64,000 nucleotides of DNA from Roseiflexus sp. RS-1 (GTDB taxonomy: Bacteria > Chloroflexota > Chloroflexia > Chloroflexales > Roseiflexaceae), in assembly GCF_000016665.1 (NCBI RefSeq), contig NC_009523.1, positions 4,215,501-4,279,500 on the forward strand. The letters run 5' to 3'. The translations under genes were made by a program, and so were the position numbers. The notes under the pieces were generated by a model. The model saw only the letters and a list, made by a program, of their open reading frames with translations, made no database searches and had not been told where the DNA came from. Of the stretch, positions 39,197-49,359 are shown piece by piece. Each line of letters starts with the position of its first letter. The stretch's first letter is position 1.

Positions 39197-39518
39197 ATGC
39201 CATCTTTGTCCTTTTGACCCTGCCGTTCTACCTGCTGGCACCTATTGTCGCAGTGGCGGGAGCCGTGATCGGTCAATTTGCCCCCACCTGGCTGCCCGAC
39301 TGGCTGCAGTTCATCACCACCAGGACGTTTCTGTTCGTCGCGGTTGGGCTGTTTGTCTGGTATCTCGTTGTTAGCTGAGCGCCAGCGGAAGAATGGGCAA
39401 CAGCATAGATTTCTGCGGCATCGAAAGCGCGTTTGCCTTCTTCGAGGACAGCGTATCGGGCTACCTGCTGCTGGCCGGCGTGCTGGTGGCTGGTGCTGTG
39501 TTCAAATGGCTGATATAG
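39172..39518 (+). pseudogene. Small three-helix membrane protein, frameshifted copy
   Basis: The 347-base segment matches the next gene (348 bases) along its length but lacks one base near 39376. The first part reads as 68 residues (MREVSNCLNAIFVLLTLPFY...) ending at 39378; the second continues from 39393 as MGNSIDFCGIESAFAFFEDS and ends with GYLLLAGVLVAGAVFKWLI, almost identical to the end of the paralogue. It could be a true frameshift or expressed as two small peptides. It overlaps the upstream gene by 25 bases. Confidence 0.7.
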
Positions 39519-39539
39519 CCATTGTTCGGCGGATGAAAA

Positions 39540-39887
39540 ATGCGCAATACTCTCAAATACTTGAATGACATCCTGGCTCTACTGACCCTGCCGATCTACC
39601 TGTTGATGCCCCTTACAGCGCTGGCAGGTCGAGCGCTTGAGTCTCGTGCGCCCGGCCATTTGCCACCATCATGGGCATTCATTGCCAGTGACACATTCCT
39701 GGTCATTGCTGTCGGTCTGTTTCTGTGGTGTCTGATAGTCTACGTGCTGGCCATCGGGAAACTTCAGAGTAGCGGCATGAATTCCTGCTGTCTGGAGGTC
39801 GTTTTTGCTATCTTTGTCGAGCCATGTGGCTATCTACTACTGGCGGGCGTACTGGTGGCTGGCGCTGTGTTCAAATGGCTGATGTAG
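39540..39887 (+). CDS. Small three-helix membrane protein, intact copy
   Basis: A 115-residue protein with hydrophobic segments at about 10-30, 52-75 and 90-114, a Cys pair (NSCCLE) and the C-terminal GYLLLAGVLVAGAVFKWLM. It is the intact duplicate of the gene just upstream. No known family is recognised. The size and hydrophobicity would suit a membrane-acting effector or an accessory subunit, which is inference only. Confidence 0.7.
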   Translation: MRNTLKYLNDILALLTLPIYLLMPLTALAGRALESRAPGHLPPSWAFIASDTFLVIAVGLFLWCLIVYVLAIGKLQSSGMNSCCLEVVFAIFVEPCGYLLLAGVLVAGAVFKWLM

Positions 39888-40368
39888 ACGTTGTTTGCGG
39901 GAGGCAGACATGCGCATTTACTCTTGTGGCAATTGCGGAGAGACGTTACCAGGTCCTGATGTCTATCGCTGCCCACATTGCGGCGTGTTGTTGCGCGGTA
40001 CGCGCGAAGGAACAGAAGAGGAACGGCTGCGCCGTCAGCGAGAATATCGCCGTAATCGCCCCGAAGCCATAGAGCGGCGGCGAAAAATTCGAGATACATT
40101 CGAGAATATCGGTTCTGTGTTCCTGTTCATTGTCGTCGCCTTGTTGATCTTGGCGCTTTTCATCGGCGGCGGAGCGGCGCTGGGACGGTTTGTTTTACCC
40201 CTCATTTTTGGATATGAGGCGAGAATCCCTCTTTTGGTAAGCGGGATAATTCTTTGGGGAGCATTGCTATATCCCATCATTCTAAAAGTGCAATGGAGCG
40301 TTGATCAGGGGACAAAGTTTGTAAGGGGGTATGGTATCTCGAGAAAACCAGAGTGGGTGGAAAGGATA

Positions 40369-41494
40369 AGACATCATCAAGATTTAGTGATATACTATTT
40401 TTGTACAATCTGAAAATGGAGAAAAACGATGTGTAAGTATCGATCCATTATCGAAAATCCGGAGAAATTACGCTCTATGACCGGACTGACCGTTGAAGAG
40501 TTCCACGCGCTGGTTCCGATCTTCCACGCCGCATTTGAAGCGTATATGAAACGTCGCACGATTGATGGCCGCGTCCGATATTGTCGTCGCTACGTCTCGT
40601 ATGCAAACTCGCCGCTTCCGACAACAGAAGATAAATTGCTCTTTATTTTGACCTACTTAAAACAAAACCCAACGCAAGTGATGCACGGACACCTCTTTCA
40701 AATGAGCCAATCAAACGTAAGCAAATGGGTGCATCTTTTGCACGGAGCGCTGAACTATGCGCTTTCACAGCAAAATCTCCTGCCTGCGCGCACTGCCGAC
40801 GACCTGGCGAGGCGATTGCAGGAAGAACCGTCGTGTGAAGAACCGTCGTGTGAAGAACCGTCGTGTGAAGAACCGTCGTGTGAAGAACCGTCGTGTGAAG
40901 AACCGTCGTGTGAAGAACCGTCGTGTGAAGAACCGTCGCATGCGACAAAAGCGCCCCCCTTTTTATCCATGACGGCGTAGAACGTCCCATTCGCCGTCCA
41001 AGCGACAAAGTCGACCGGGAGTTGTATTACAGCGGTAAGAAGAAACGACATACGCTTAAGAACGTTCTCATCATTGATGAGTTTGGCTCTATTCACTTTT
41101 TGAGTGACACCTACGAAGGAAGGGTCCACGATAAATGTATTGCGGATGAAGCGGGATACACCCTTCCAAACGCGAGCATTCTCTATCAAGACGCCGGATT
41201 TCAAGGATTTACCCTGCCTGGCGTCCAGATTATGCAGCCAAAGAAGAAGCCGCGCAATGGAACCCTCACGCCGCAGGAAAAGGAGGAAAACCGGCGTATC
41301 TCATCCGTTCGCGTTCGTATTGAACATGTTATCGGCGATATCAAGCGGTATCGAATCATTCACGACATTATCCGCTTCAGTTGTTCCGAATTTCGGGATA
41401 TGGTCATGGAAACATGTTGCGGGCTGCATAACTTCCGAATTTGGCTGAAACGCAAAAAGCAGTCCAAAAATCAAAACGAATCTTGATGAAGTCT
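40369..41494 (+). mobile_element. IS5-like insertion sequence, copy 2 (1126 bp)
   Basis: Same ends and length as copy 1, with one base difference. The target duplication is ATA (40366-40368 and 41495-41497). Near-identity of the two copies implies recent movement. Confidence 0.93.
40429..41486 (+). CDS. IS transposase, probable -1 frameshift product (copy 2)
   Basis: Same two-frame arrangement as copy 1: the first frame covers 40429-40980 and the catalytic frame ends at 41486. The only change is Asn for Ser in SQQNLLPAR. The seven EEPSC repeats and the C6T5 junction (40954-40964) are retained. Confidence 0.8.
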
Positions 41495-42117
41495 ATAGAA
41501 GAGGAGGCCGAGAAAAAAGTTTACTTACATCGCCTAAGATCTGCCTGGTTGCTGTTTTTCTTTCTTCTCATCTCTCTTCCTTTACTGGGCGTCATAGGGT
41601 GGAGATATGCGGAGTACATCTTTCTTGCGGTAATTTTTGGTGTTCTTCTGCTGCTCTATTTTTGGTTAAAGCGGCATAAGGTGGATGTGAGTTTTGAAAA
41701 TTTCTCTCTCGCCGCTGTTGCGTTCCTGTATGGCCTGTCTGTTCTGGTTAAGAAACTAGATTTGTCATCTCTTCCTCAACCTGTCTTTCAGCATAGCGGC
41801 GCTTTTGCAGGCATGTTAGGGGGAATAGTCCTGGCTTTTTATCTGGCCAAGCGATTTGCAGGGCCACCGCCCAACAAATGGGAACTTGAACATAATGCAA
41901 TACTGGCGGCTGTATTTGTCAATCCAGAGTTACTCCGTGACCTTCCAAGTGAAACACGCCAGGAAATTGCTGACGAACTGCGCACTTTGCTGGAGGCATC
42001 TCCCCAGGCTTGGGAAATGCTTTCCCCTGCTCTGCGGCGGGCATTTCCAGAACTTGAACCAAAACCATCTTCCCAAAAAGCAGAAGGTAAAACTTCCAAA
42101 AAATCAGGAGGCAAAAA

Positions 42118-42564
42118 ATGAACACACCAACCATATCCCCCCAGGAATGGGACGAAGACTCGGTAGACTTCTTTGAAGAACCCGAAGAAGGCATCATCAA
42201 GGTCGGTGACCGGCCGGTGATGGTCTATTGCCCAACCACCTATGGCGGCGGCGACATGGGGTTCTACAAAAACGAGTGGTCTATCAAAGCCATCTATGAC
42301 CGCAATGGAAAACGTCGAAAGCCGGTCTTCGATGATGACTGGAAAGAAATCGCCCCTGGTATCTTTACCGCCAGTCGAAGCAGAACCGAGAGCAGCCGCT
42401 ACGGGGACTGCAAACAAGCCATTCTCATCGAACGCCGCGCCTGCCCGGTCAGGGTCGTCTTCAGGTATGTCAGCGACTATAACGACTATGATGATTACGC
42501 AGGGAGTAGTGAGAGCCAGGAGACCATCGAGACCCTCTTTGAAGCCGCTGAGGAGGCAGAGTGA
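42118..42564 (+). CDS. Hypothetical acidic protein
   Basis: A 148-residue soluble acidic protein starting in an ATGA overlap with the previous stop. Recognisable stretches are QEWDEDSVDFFEEPEEGII, YCPTTYGGGDMGFYKNEW and SDYNDYDDYAG. No membrane helix, signal peptide or known domain is seen. Overlaps with both neighbours place it in the operon. Confidence 0.75.
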   Translation: MNTPTISPQEWDEDSVDFFEEPEEGIIKVGDRPVMVYCPTTYGGGDMGFYKNEWSIKAIYDRNGKRRKPVFDDDWKEIAPGIFTASRSRTESSRYGDCKQAILIERRACPVRVVFRYVSDYNDYDDYAGSSESQETIETLFEAAEEAE

Positions 42565-43223
42565 TAGAAGCCATATTTCAAGGGTTACAAACCATATGGG
42601 CAGTAGCCTTTATCGTGATAATAGTATTAGTCTTTGCGGTGATTCCTGCCTGTCTATGGCCAGATGACGCAAGTTTTTTGGTGCTTGGCGAGATTGTAAT
42701 CGTCATCGCTCTATGCCATCTCACTGGCCTGAATACAGGCGGAATGGTACTAGCCGCGCCTTTGTACGTCTTGCTGGTAGCCCTGCCGATTAATCACCTG
42801 CTCTCTGACCTGGTTAACCACTTTACTCCCTCCTCGCCTCACTCTGAGGAGAAAATGCAACAGGCGCGCGCGAAAATTCGCCAGGCCCTGGCTGATATTC
42901 GACGGCACGAAACCGAAGATGAGGGGTATTGGGGTGATTCCGACCTGCACTGGCTGGATATGGCATTGACCGAAGCAGAAGAAGCAGCCCCCGCTTCTAC
43001 GTTACGGTTGTATTTGCCCGGTGTAGTTCAACTTATCGCCAGCGTTTGTCTGGCCACGAGTTTGCTCGCGGCTGTAATCGAGGGTGCAGCAAGGTGGGCA
43101 GGTTCGGAGGCTCATTTGACCTGGTGGATCATCCTTCCCCTGGCTGTTGGGCTTTTACTTCTGATTGTACCGTTTACCATCTGGTATGTCTCCCGACCCA
43201 GAAACGAAGAGGAGGAAAAATGA
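42561..43223 (+). CDS. Hypothetical membrane protein
   Basis: A 220-residue protein with hydrophobic segments at about 10-30, 35-55, 58-75, 155-175 and 190-212, separated by a charged cytoplasmic-type loop (about 90-145). It overlaps the previous gene and the radical SAM gene by four bases each, so translation is probably coupled to the latter. No family is recognised. Confidence 0.75.
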   Translation: MIEAIFQGLQTIWAVAFIVIIVLVFAVIPACLWPDDASFLVLGEIVIVIALCHLTGLNTGGMVLAAPLYVLLVALPINHLLSDLVNHFTPSSPHSEEKMQQARAKIRQALADIRRHETEDEGYWGDSDLHWLDMALTEAEEAAPASTLRLYLPGVVQLIASVCLATSLLAAVIEGAARWAGSEAHLTWWIILPLAVGLLLLIVPFTIWYVSRPRNEEEEK

Positions 43224-45622
43224 CCTCCCTGACTTCTTCTCACCTTATGCTCCTACCCACACTGAACTGCCCGGCGCAATGCAGTTATTGCTTTGGACCG
43301 CATCAGGGCAGTCCGACCATGTCGCCTGCCACGCTGGAAGCCACGGCACGCTGGGCGCGCACGCTGGGGGATGGCGGGGAACTGCACATCACCTTCCACG
43401 GCGGTGAGCCGCTTCTGCCGGGGGTGCGCTTCTACCGCCAGGCGCTGCCGCTGCTGCGCGATGGACTCGCCCCGCGCCGCGTCCAGTTCGCCGTCCAGAG
43501 CAACCTGTGGTTCCTGACCGACGCCCTGTGCGAGGTCTTCGACGAGTACCGGGTGGACCTGGGCACCAGCCTGGACGGTCCCGAAGCCATCAATGACGCC
43601 CAGCGCGGGAGGGGCTACTTTGCACGCACGATGGAGAGCATCCGCCGCGCCCGTCAGCACGGCCTGAGCGTCGGCGCCATCTGCACCTTCACCCGTCGGT
43701 CGGCGGAGCGGGCTGATGAAATCTTTGACTTTTTCCTGCAGCAAGGACTGGGCTTCAGCATCCATGCTGCGGTTCCGCCACTGCGCCAGCCCGATGCGCC
43801 CTGGGCGCTCCCGCCCGATACCTTTGGCGATCTCTTGCTCCACCTGCTCGACCGTTACCTGAATCATCTCGACCGCATCCGCATCGGCACGCTGGACGCG
43901 ATGTGCCGCAGCGTCTCCGCCGGGCAGGGTGGCATCTGCACCTTTACCGATTGCATCGGCAGGCATCTGGCGGTGGACCCCGAGGGCTGGATCACCCCCT
44001 GCCAGCGTTGGGCGGGAATGCCCCGATTCCGTCTGGGCAACGTCCACGATAACCCGTCTCTCGACGACCTGGCGCAATCGCCGGTCTGGCGGATGTGGCA
44101 GGAGCGGCAGGAACGCGTCGCCGAGACCTGCGCCGGCTGCCCGCATTGGGCGTACTGCCGCGGCGGCTGCCCCTACGATGCCCTGGCTGCCAGCGGCGGT
44201 CGCTGGGACCCGGCGCGGCGCGATCCCTACTGCGCCGCCTACCGCCGTTTCTTCGACGTGGTCACCGACCGCGCCCTGGCGGAGGTCTTTTCCGAGGAGA
44301 ACCTGCAGGCGGTGGCCGAACGCGGCGTGGATCAGCGCTACGGGCTGCTGCAAAAGGGCAAACTGCTGACCTTGCTGCGCGGCGGGCCGCATCCCAGTCA
44401 GGTACTGCCGCAGGCGCGGCGGACGGTGGCGGCGGTCGCTCTGGCGATGAGCGCTTCGGCGGAAGAGGCCGTCGCCCGGCTGGACCGCCTGGGCCTGGTC
44501 ACCCGTCCCGAGGTCGCGCTGGCGAGCGTGCGCGCCCTGGAGCGCAGCCTGCACACCCCGCCCGACCGCCTGGTCAACGCCTACATTCACATCACCTACG
44601 CCTGCAACCTGACCTGCGCCCACTGCTACGCCGAAGCCGGTCCGCGACGACGCGAGGCGATGCCGGTGGGGGATGTCCTGCGCCTGGCTGAAGAGGCCGC
44701 CCGTCTGGGCTTTCAGAAAGTGGTCATCACCGGCGGCGAACCGTTGATGCATCCCCAGCGCGATGCCCTGCTGGAGGGACTGGCAGCGCTGCGCCCCTTA
44801 CTGCGTCCGACGCGCCTGGCGCTGCGCACCAATCTGGCTTACCCGCTCACTCCCAAACTGATTGCCGCGCTGGTCCACGCCGCCGATCAGGTCATCGTCA
44901 GCCTGGACGGGGACGAAGCCAGCCACGACGCCCGCCGCGGCGCGGGGACCTATGCCCGCACGCTCGCCAACCTGCGCCGCTTGCATGAGGCGGCGCCTGC
45001 CTTGCCGTTGATGCTCGCCGCTGTGCTGACTGCGGCGCAAGCCCAGGGTCGAGAGGGAAAAGCAGTGCGCGCCCTGGGGGAGGAACTGGGAGTGCCCGTG
45101 CGCATCCGCCCGCCGCTGCCGCTGGGACGCGCTGCCGCTCATCCGCCCGCGCTGGAATCGCACACCTCTCTGGAGGAGGACGGCGCCGAAACGATGGCTC
45201 AGCGCACCGAAATTCACGTCACCTGTGGACTTGGGATGAACGTGTACATTGCCCCCGACGGCGCCTGCTACCCGTGCTATGCCCTGCACGGCCGCGCCTT
45301 TTGCCTGGGCAACGCCATAGAGCAGGGATTGAAGGAGGTGATAGTGAGCGAACGATTTCAAGCCTTGCGCGCCAAGACGGTGGACACCACCCCGCATTGC
45401 CGCGCCTGTCCCTGGCGCTACCTGTGCGGCGGCTACTGCCGCGCCTGGCGGCAGGGCGCATCCATAGACGCCCCGCCGGGCGACTGCTCCGCTCTGCAGA
45501 AACAGGCGCAGGCGAAATTGTACGCCGCGCTGGAAGCGTTGGGCATCCCGCCCGAACGCTGGGAGGCAGCCTGCAACGACTGCCGAATATTTGACCATCA
45601 GACTGTCCGACTATCTGACTAA
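43220..45622 (+). CDS. Tandem radical SAM/SPASM protein
   Basis: An 800-residue protein with two complete radical SAM modules. The first has the iron-sulfur motif C17-x3-C21-x2-C24, FHGGEPLL and a SPASM-type Cys region (about 235-325, including [14 protein letters not shown]). The second has C462-x3-C466-x2-C469, [10 protein letters not shown] and another SPASM region (about 675-760, with CYPCYALHG and [14 protein letters not shown]). SPASM enzymes bind auxiliary clusters and modify peptides or proteins. The ATG at 43220 has a GGAGGA site. The next gene's HEAT protein carries a conserved C-terminal tail that is a candidate substrate. Two radical SAM domains in one chain are uncommon. Confidence 0.93.
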   Translation: MTSLTSSHLMLLPTLNCPAQCSYCFGPHQGSPTMSPATLEATARWARTLGDGGELHITFHGGEPLLPGVRFYRQALPLLRDGLAPRRVQFAVQSNLWFLTDALCEVFDEYRVDLGTSLDGPEAINDAQRGRGYFARTMESIRRARQHGLSVGAICTFTRRSAERADEIFDFFLQQGLGFSIHAAVPPLRQPDAPWALPPDTFGDLLLHLLDRYLNHLDRIRIGTLDAMCRSVSAGQGGICTFTDCIGRHLAVDPEGWITPCQRWAGMPRFRLGNVHDNPSLDDLAQSPVWRMWQERQERVAETCAGCPHWAYCRGGCPYDALAASGGRWDPARRDPYCAAYRRFFDVVTDRALAEVFSEENLQAVAERGVDQRYGLLQKGKLLTLLRGGPHPSQVLPQARRTVAAVALAMSASAEEAVARLDRLGLVTRPEVALASVRALERSLHTPPDRLVNAYIHITYACNLTCAHCYAEAGPRRREAMPVGDVLRLAEEAARLGFQKVVITGGEPLMHPQRDALLEGLAALRPLLRPTRLALRTNLAYPLTPKLIAALVHAADQVIVSLDGDEASHDARRGAGTYARTLANLRRLHEAAPALPLMLAAVLTAAQAQGREGKAVRALGEELGVPVRIRPPLPLGRAAAHPPALESHTSLEEDGAETMAQRTEIHVTCGLGMNVYIAPDGACYPCYALHGRAFCLGNAIEQGLKEVIVSERFQALRAKTVDTTPHCRACPWRYLCGGYCRAWRQGASIDAPPGDCSALQKQAQAKLYAALEALGIPPERWEAACNDCRIFDHQTVRLSD

Positions 45623-45638
45623 TCAAAAGGAGGCAACC

Positions 45639-47171
45639 ATGTTTCTCTTTGGACCGCCAAATGTGGAAAAGATGAAAGCCCGCCGCAATGTGAACGGCCT
45701 GATCAAAGCGCTGGGGTATAAGAAGGATTGGGAAGTGCGTTGGGACGCCGCCCGCGCGCTGGGAGAAATCAAAGACCCCCGCGCCGTGGAGCCACTCAGC
45801 GCCGCACTCAAGGATGAGAGATTCAGTGTGCGCCAGGCCGCCGCCGAAGCGCTGGGAAAAATCGGCAATGCCCGCGCCGTGGAGCCGCTCATCGCTGCAC
45901 TCGGTGATGAAAGAAGCGATATGCGCCAGGCCGCCGCCAAAGCGCTGGGCGCGATCGGCGATGCCCGCGCCATGGAGCCGCTCATCGCCGCGCTCAAGGA
46001 CAAGGATAGCGCTGTGCGCAAAGCCGCCGCCGAAGCGCTGGACCATCTGGGCTGGAAACCAGCACAAGATGAGAGCGCAGGCTGGTATTGGATGGCAAAA
46101 CATGATTGGGACAAATGCGTGGCTCTCGGCGCACTGGCCGTGGAGCCGCTCATCGCTGCACTCAAGGATGAGAATAGCGATGTGCGCCAGGCCGCCGCCA
46201 AAGCGTTGGGGAAGATTGGCGACCCCCGCGCCGTGGAGCCGCTCATCGCCGCACTCAAGGATGAGAGATTCAGTGTGCGCCAGGCCGCCGCCGAAGCGCT
46301 GGGAAAAATCGGCAATGCCCGCGCCGTGAAGCCGCTCATCGCCGCGCTCAAGGACAAGGATAGCGCTGTGCGCAAAGCCGCCGCCAAAGCGCTGGGCGCG
46401 ATCGGCGATGCCCGCGCCATGGAGCCGCTCATCGCCGCGCTCAAGGACAAGGATAGCGCTGTGCGCAAAGCCGCCGCCAAAGCGCTGGACCATCTGGGCT
46501 GGAAACCAGCACAAGATGAGAGCGCAGGCTGGTATTGGATGGCAAAACGTGATTGGGACAAATGCGTGGCTCTCGGCGCACTGGCCGTGGAGCCGCTCAT
46601 CGCTGCACTCAAGGATGAGAATAGCGATGTGCGCCAGGCCGCCGCCAAAGCGTTGGGGAAGATTGGCGACCCCCGCGCCGTGGAGCCGCTCATCGCCGCG
46701 CTCAAGGACAAGGATAGCGATGTGCGCCGGGCCGCCGCCGAAGCGTTGGGGAAGATTGGCGACCCCCGCGCCGTGGAGCCGCTCATCGCCGCACATCAGA
46801 ATTGGTGGGTGGGCGCAGCCGCCGCCTGTGCGTTGGGAGAAATCAAAGACCCCCGCGCCGTGGAGCCGCTCATCGCCGCGCTCAAGGACGAGGACGTGAA
46901 TGTGCGCTGGCCCGCCGCCCGTGCGTTGGGAGAAATCAAAGACCCCCGCGCCGTGGAGCCGCTCATCGCCGCGCTCAAGGACGAGGAATTGCATGTGCGC
47001 TGGGCCGCCGCTGAAGCACTGGTTTCCCTCTATCGTAATGCATCCTTATCGGAGACAGCGAAGCAGACAATACTGGCATATCGCAGTAAGATAACTTCAC
47101 CACACAGTGATGGGTCATCTTGTGGCGGTCATGATGACAATGGTGGCATCGGCGTGGATTTTCCCTTATGA
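45639..47171 (+). CDS. HEAT-repeat protein with conserved C-terminal tail (copy 1)
   Basis: A 510-residue protein made of about fourteen HEAT/PBS-lyase type repeats (consensus [28 protein letters not shown]), forming a solenoid. Two units carry the insert [17 protein letters not shown]. The start at 45639 follows AAAGGAGG. The last 16 residues, from C495 ([16 protein letters not shown]), match the end of copy 2 in the Cys position and in GV[D/E]FPL, whereas the residues between are variable. I infer a binding scaffold that presents the tail to the adjacent radical SAM enzyme. The repeats show internal duplication. The stop overlaps the NTPase start by four bases. Confidence 0.92.
   Translation: MFLFGPPNVEKMKARRNVNGLIKALGYKKDWEVRWDAARALGEIKDPRAVEPLSAALKDERFSVRQAAAEALGKIGNARAVEPLIAALGDERSDMRQAAAKALGAIGDARAMEPLIAALKDKDSAVRKAAAEALDHLGWKPAQDESAGWYWMAKHDWDKCVALGALAVEPLIAALKDENSDVRQAAAKALGKIGDPRAVEPLIAALKDERFSVRQAAAEALGKIGNARAVKPLIAALKDKDSAVRKAAAKALGAIGDARAMEPLIAALKDKDSAVRKAAAKALDHLGWKPAQDESAGWYWMAKRDWDKCVALGALAVEPLIAALKDENSDVRQAAAKALGKIGDPRAVEPLIAALKDKDSDVRRAAAEALGKIGDPRAVEPLIAAHQNWWVGAAAACALGEIKDPRAVEPLIAALKDEDVNVRWPAARALGEIKDPRAVEPLIAALKDEELHVRWAAAEALVSLYRNASLSETAKQTILAYRSKITSPHSDGSSCGGHDDNGGIGVDFPL
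45783..46676 (+). repeat. Internal 447-bp duplication in the HEAT gene
   Basis: Matching positions such as AGGATGAGAG (45811 and 46258) and GACCATCTGG (46041 and 46488) are exactly 447 bases apart, 149 codons, so frame is kept. The two halves are nearly identical over much of their length, indicating recent duplication or conversion. Confidence 0.85.
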
Positions 47172-47767
47172 GCCTGCGCTTCATCGTTCTCACGGGCGGG
47201 CCAGGCGGCGGCAAAACCACGTTGGTCGAGGAACTGCTCCGCGACCCTGTCTGGCGCAGTCGGGTCGTCGCCCTGCCGGAGGCCATTTCGCTCACGCGGG
47301 GGCTGGGTGTCTCGCCCGCCGAGCCGCGCTTTCAGCGGCTGATGGTTGCCCTGCAAATGGCGCTGGAGAACGCCCTGCGCCGCGCCCTGGGCGATGGTCC
47401 GCCGCGCCTGGTACTGTGTCATCGCGGCAGTCTGGATCCGCTGGCCTACTGGCTGGCGCGCGGCTGGGCAGAAGAGGAGTTCTTTGTCTATACTGCCACC
47501 ACCCGCCAGGAACACTACGCCCGCTACGATGCCGTCATCCATCTGGTCACCGCAGCGGAGGGCGCGCTGCACGCCTATCGGCGCTATCCCGCAGCGCATC
47601 GTCCCGAAACGCCCGAGGAGGCGGTGCATCTGGACGGTCTCCTGCGGCGCGTCTGGGGCGGGCATCCGCGCGATGTGTTGATTGACAATGCCGGGCGGGA
47701 CTGGCCTGCCAAGTCCGCGGCGGCGCGGCAGGCGCTGGAGCAGTGCTGGCAGGAGGCGTTCGAGTGA
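47168..47767 (+). CDS. P-loop NTPase (AAA_28-like), copy 1
   Basis: A 199-residue protein. The Walker A motif is GGPGGGKTT (about residues 10-18); [12 protein letters not shown] resembles the DRG..D..AYW motif of AAA_28/NadR-like nucleotide kinases. The C-terminal part has DVLIDN, consistent with that fold. It starts within the HEAT stop (ATGA) and its own stop overlaps the start of the second HEAT gene. The HEAT-NTPase pair is duplicated here, so the two products probably work together. The substrate is not predictable. Confidence 0.85.
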   Translation: MSLRFIVLTGGPGGGKTTLVEELLRDPVWRSRVVALPEAISLTRGLGVSPAEPRFQRLMVALQMALENALRRALGDGPPRLVLCHRGSLDPLAYWLARGWAEEEFFVYTATTRQEHYARYDAVIHLVTAAEGALHAYRRYPAAHRPETPEEAVHLDGLLRRVWGGHPRDVLIDNAGRDWPAKSAAARQALEQCWQEAFE

Positions 47768-49359
47768 AAAAAAAAGTGGAAGAAATGAAAAGTCAACGAG
47801 ATGTGCAAGCGCTAATCGAAGTACTGGGACATGCAAAAGATGAGCAAGTGCGCCAGGCTGCGCTTGAAGCGCTGATCGAGATTGCGCTCTCCCTGGCTGC
47901 CGAAAAGGAAGCCAGAGAAATCGAAGATTTTTTTCAGCGATTGCTTCAGGCAGGCACGCCAGGCGAGGCATCCCCCCAAACGCCGCCTGAGGACGAAAAC
48001 GCGGCGCGATACCAGGCCGCCATCCAGGCGCTGGGAGAAATCGGGGCAACTGCCATTGCGCAACTCCTCAGCGCACTGAAGAATCCACAAAAGCGTCGTT
48101 ACGCCGCCCAAATCCTGGAGCAAATCGGCTGGCAGCCTGGGCTGGATGAAAACGGCGCTCTGTATTGGATCGCAAAAGGCGAATGGGATAGATGCGCCGC
48201 GCTCGGTGGGATTGCCATAGCGCCGCTGTTACTCGTCCTTCAGGAACAGGACAACGAAACGCGCCGGGCTGCTGCCCATGTCTTGGGACAAATCGGCGAT
48301 GCCCGCGCCGTAGAGCCGCTCCTTGATTTACTCGTGGATCAGGACCCAAAGGTGCGCCGGGCAGCCATCGAAGCCATTGGCCGGATTGGCGATCCCCACA
48401 CCGTTGAGGCGCTTGAACTGGCGCTCCAGGACAGGGAGGGGAGCGTACGCCTGGCGGCGACGAGAGCCTTGGGGCAAATTGGCAGCCCGCGCGCGGTGGA
48501 AGCGCTGATCGCTACCTTGCAGGGCAGGTTCGCGCATAGACTTCTTCTGGAAGAACTGGACAAGATGAAATCGGAAGATGCTCACCAGATTGCGGCGCTT
48601 CTCAGCTCTTGGGATGAAAACAGCGCGCCTGTGCATCTTCTTCTCCAACAAGCGCTGAAAGCAGCCAGCCATCCGTTTGTCGTCTATTTGCTTACCACAA
48701 TCCTGACCGAATGGAAGAACGAGCGTGCTTCTGCTATAGAGGCGCTGGGGCGAATTGGCGATTCCCGCGCCGTGGAACCGCTCATCGCTGCGCTCAAGGA
48801 CGAGGACGTGAATGTGCGCTGGCCCGCCGCCCGTGCGTTGGGAGAAATCAAAGACACCCGCGCCATCAAGCCGCTCATCGCCGCGCTCAAGGATTGGCAT
48901 AGCAATGTGCGCAAAGCCGCCGCCAAAGCGCTGGTCAAAATCGGCACACCAGCCGTGGAGCTGCTCATCGCCGCGCTCAGGGACGAGGACGAGAGGGTGC
49001 GCCAGGCCGCCGCCGAAGCGCTGGATCATCTGGGCTGGAAACCTGCCCGAGACGAAAATGCAGCGTGGTATTGGGCAACCAAGGGTAAGTGGAACGCGTG
49101 CGTGGATATCGGCGCACCTGCTGTGCAGCCACTTATTACAAGCCTGCGCACAAATGACCCCTACATGCGTAGAGACGTGGCGCAGGCATTGGTAAGACTG
49201 TATCAAAAGGCCGGTATTTCTCAAGAGGACCGAGAGCAAATTTTGGCAGTTCGTGACCGCTTGATACGTATTCATGATGACCAACCCCATATAGATCGAT
49301 CTAGGGATTGCTCTAGACCACATACTGATACAGAGCTGGGCGTGGAATTCCCCTTATGA
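47764..49359 (+). CDS. HEAT-repeat protein with conserved C-terminal tail (copy 2)
   Basis: A 531-residue protein, GTG start at 47764 in a GTGA overlap, preceded by AGGAGG seven bases upstream. The opening [18 protein letters not shown] aligns with [18 protein letters not shown] of copy 1, supporting the start. HEAT repeats fill most of it, with two LGW...DENA..YW inserts. The tail (from C516: [16 protein letters not shown]) matches that of copy 1 in length, Cys position and final GVEFPL. A stretch near 48793-48855 is almost identical at DNA level to one near 46880-46940 of copy 1, suggesting gene conversion. Role as in copy 1, inferred. Confidence 0.92.
   Translation: MKKKVEEMKSQRDVQALIEVLGHAKDEQVRQAALEALIEIALSLAAEKEAREIEDFFQRLLQAGTPGEASPQTPPEDENAARYQAAIQALGEIGATAIAQLLSALKNPQKRRYAAQILEQIGWQPGLDENGALYWIAKGEWDRCAALGGIAIAPLLLVLQEQDNETRRAAAHVLGQIGDARAVEPLLDLLVDQDPKVRRAAIEAIGRIGDPHTVEALELALQDREGSVRLAATRALGQIGSPRAVEALIATLQGRFAHRLLLEELDKMKSEDAHQIAALLSSWDENSAPVHLLLQQALKAASHPFVVYLLTTILTEWKNERASAIEALGRIGDSRAVEPLIAALKDEDVNVRWPAARALGEIKDTRAIKPLIAALKDWHSNVRKAAAKALVKIGTPAVELLIAALRDEDERVRQAAAEALDHLGWKPARDENAAWYWATKGKWNACVDIGAPAVQPLITSLRTNDPYMRRDVAQALVRLYQKAGISQEDREQILAVRDRLIRIHDDQPHIDRSRDCSRPHTDTELGVEFPL

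Larger units (their letters stand above)
39910..42121 (+). pseudogene. Zinc-ribbon membrane protein interrupted by IS copy 2
   Basis: The gene starts at 39910 with a GGGAGG site. It opens with a zinc ribbon (CGNCGETLPGPDVYRCPHCG), a charged segment, and two hydrophobic helices. The IS at 40369-41494 cuts it after WVERI. Removing the IS and one ATA copy rejoins WVERI with EEEAEKKVYLHRL in frame, giving a 360-residue protein with further hydrophobic helices and a Lys-rich tail (KTSKKSGGKK). The apparent protein starting at 41441 in front of the 3' half is an artefact of IS sequence. The ancestral function is unknown; the 3' half may still be translated. Confidence 0.88.

Noticed and set aside
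41441-41497. N-terminal start at 41441 for the membrane protein downstream of IS copy 2
   Set aside because: The first residues are translated IS end sequence; the true gene is the interrupted one starting at 39910.
45219-46994. Long minus-strand ORF of 591 codons
   Set aside because: Mirror of the HEAT repeats; the plus-strand frame has ribosome site, family match and coupled neighbours.
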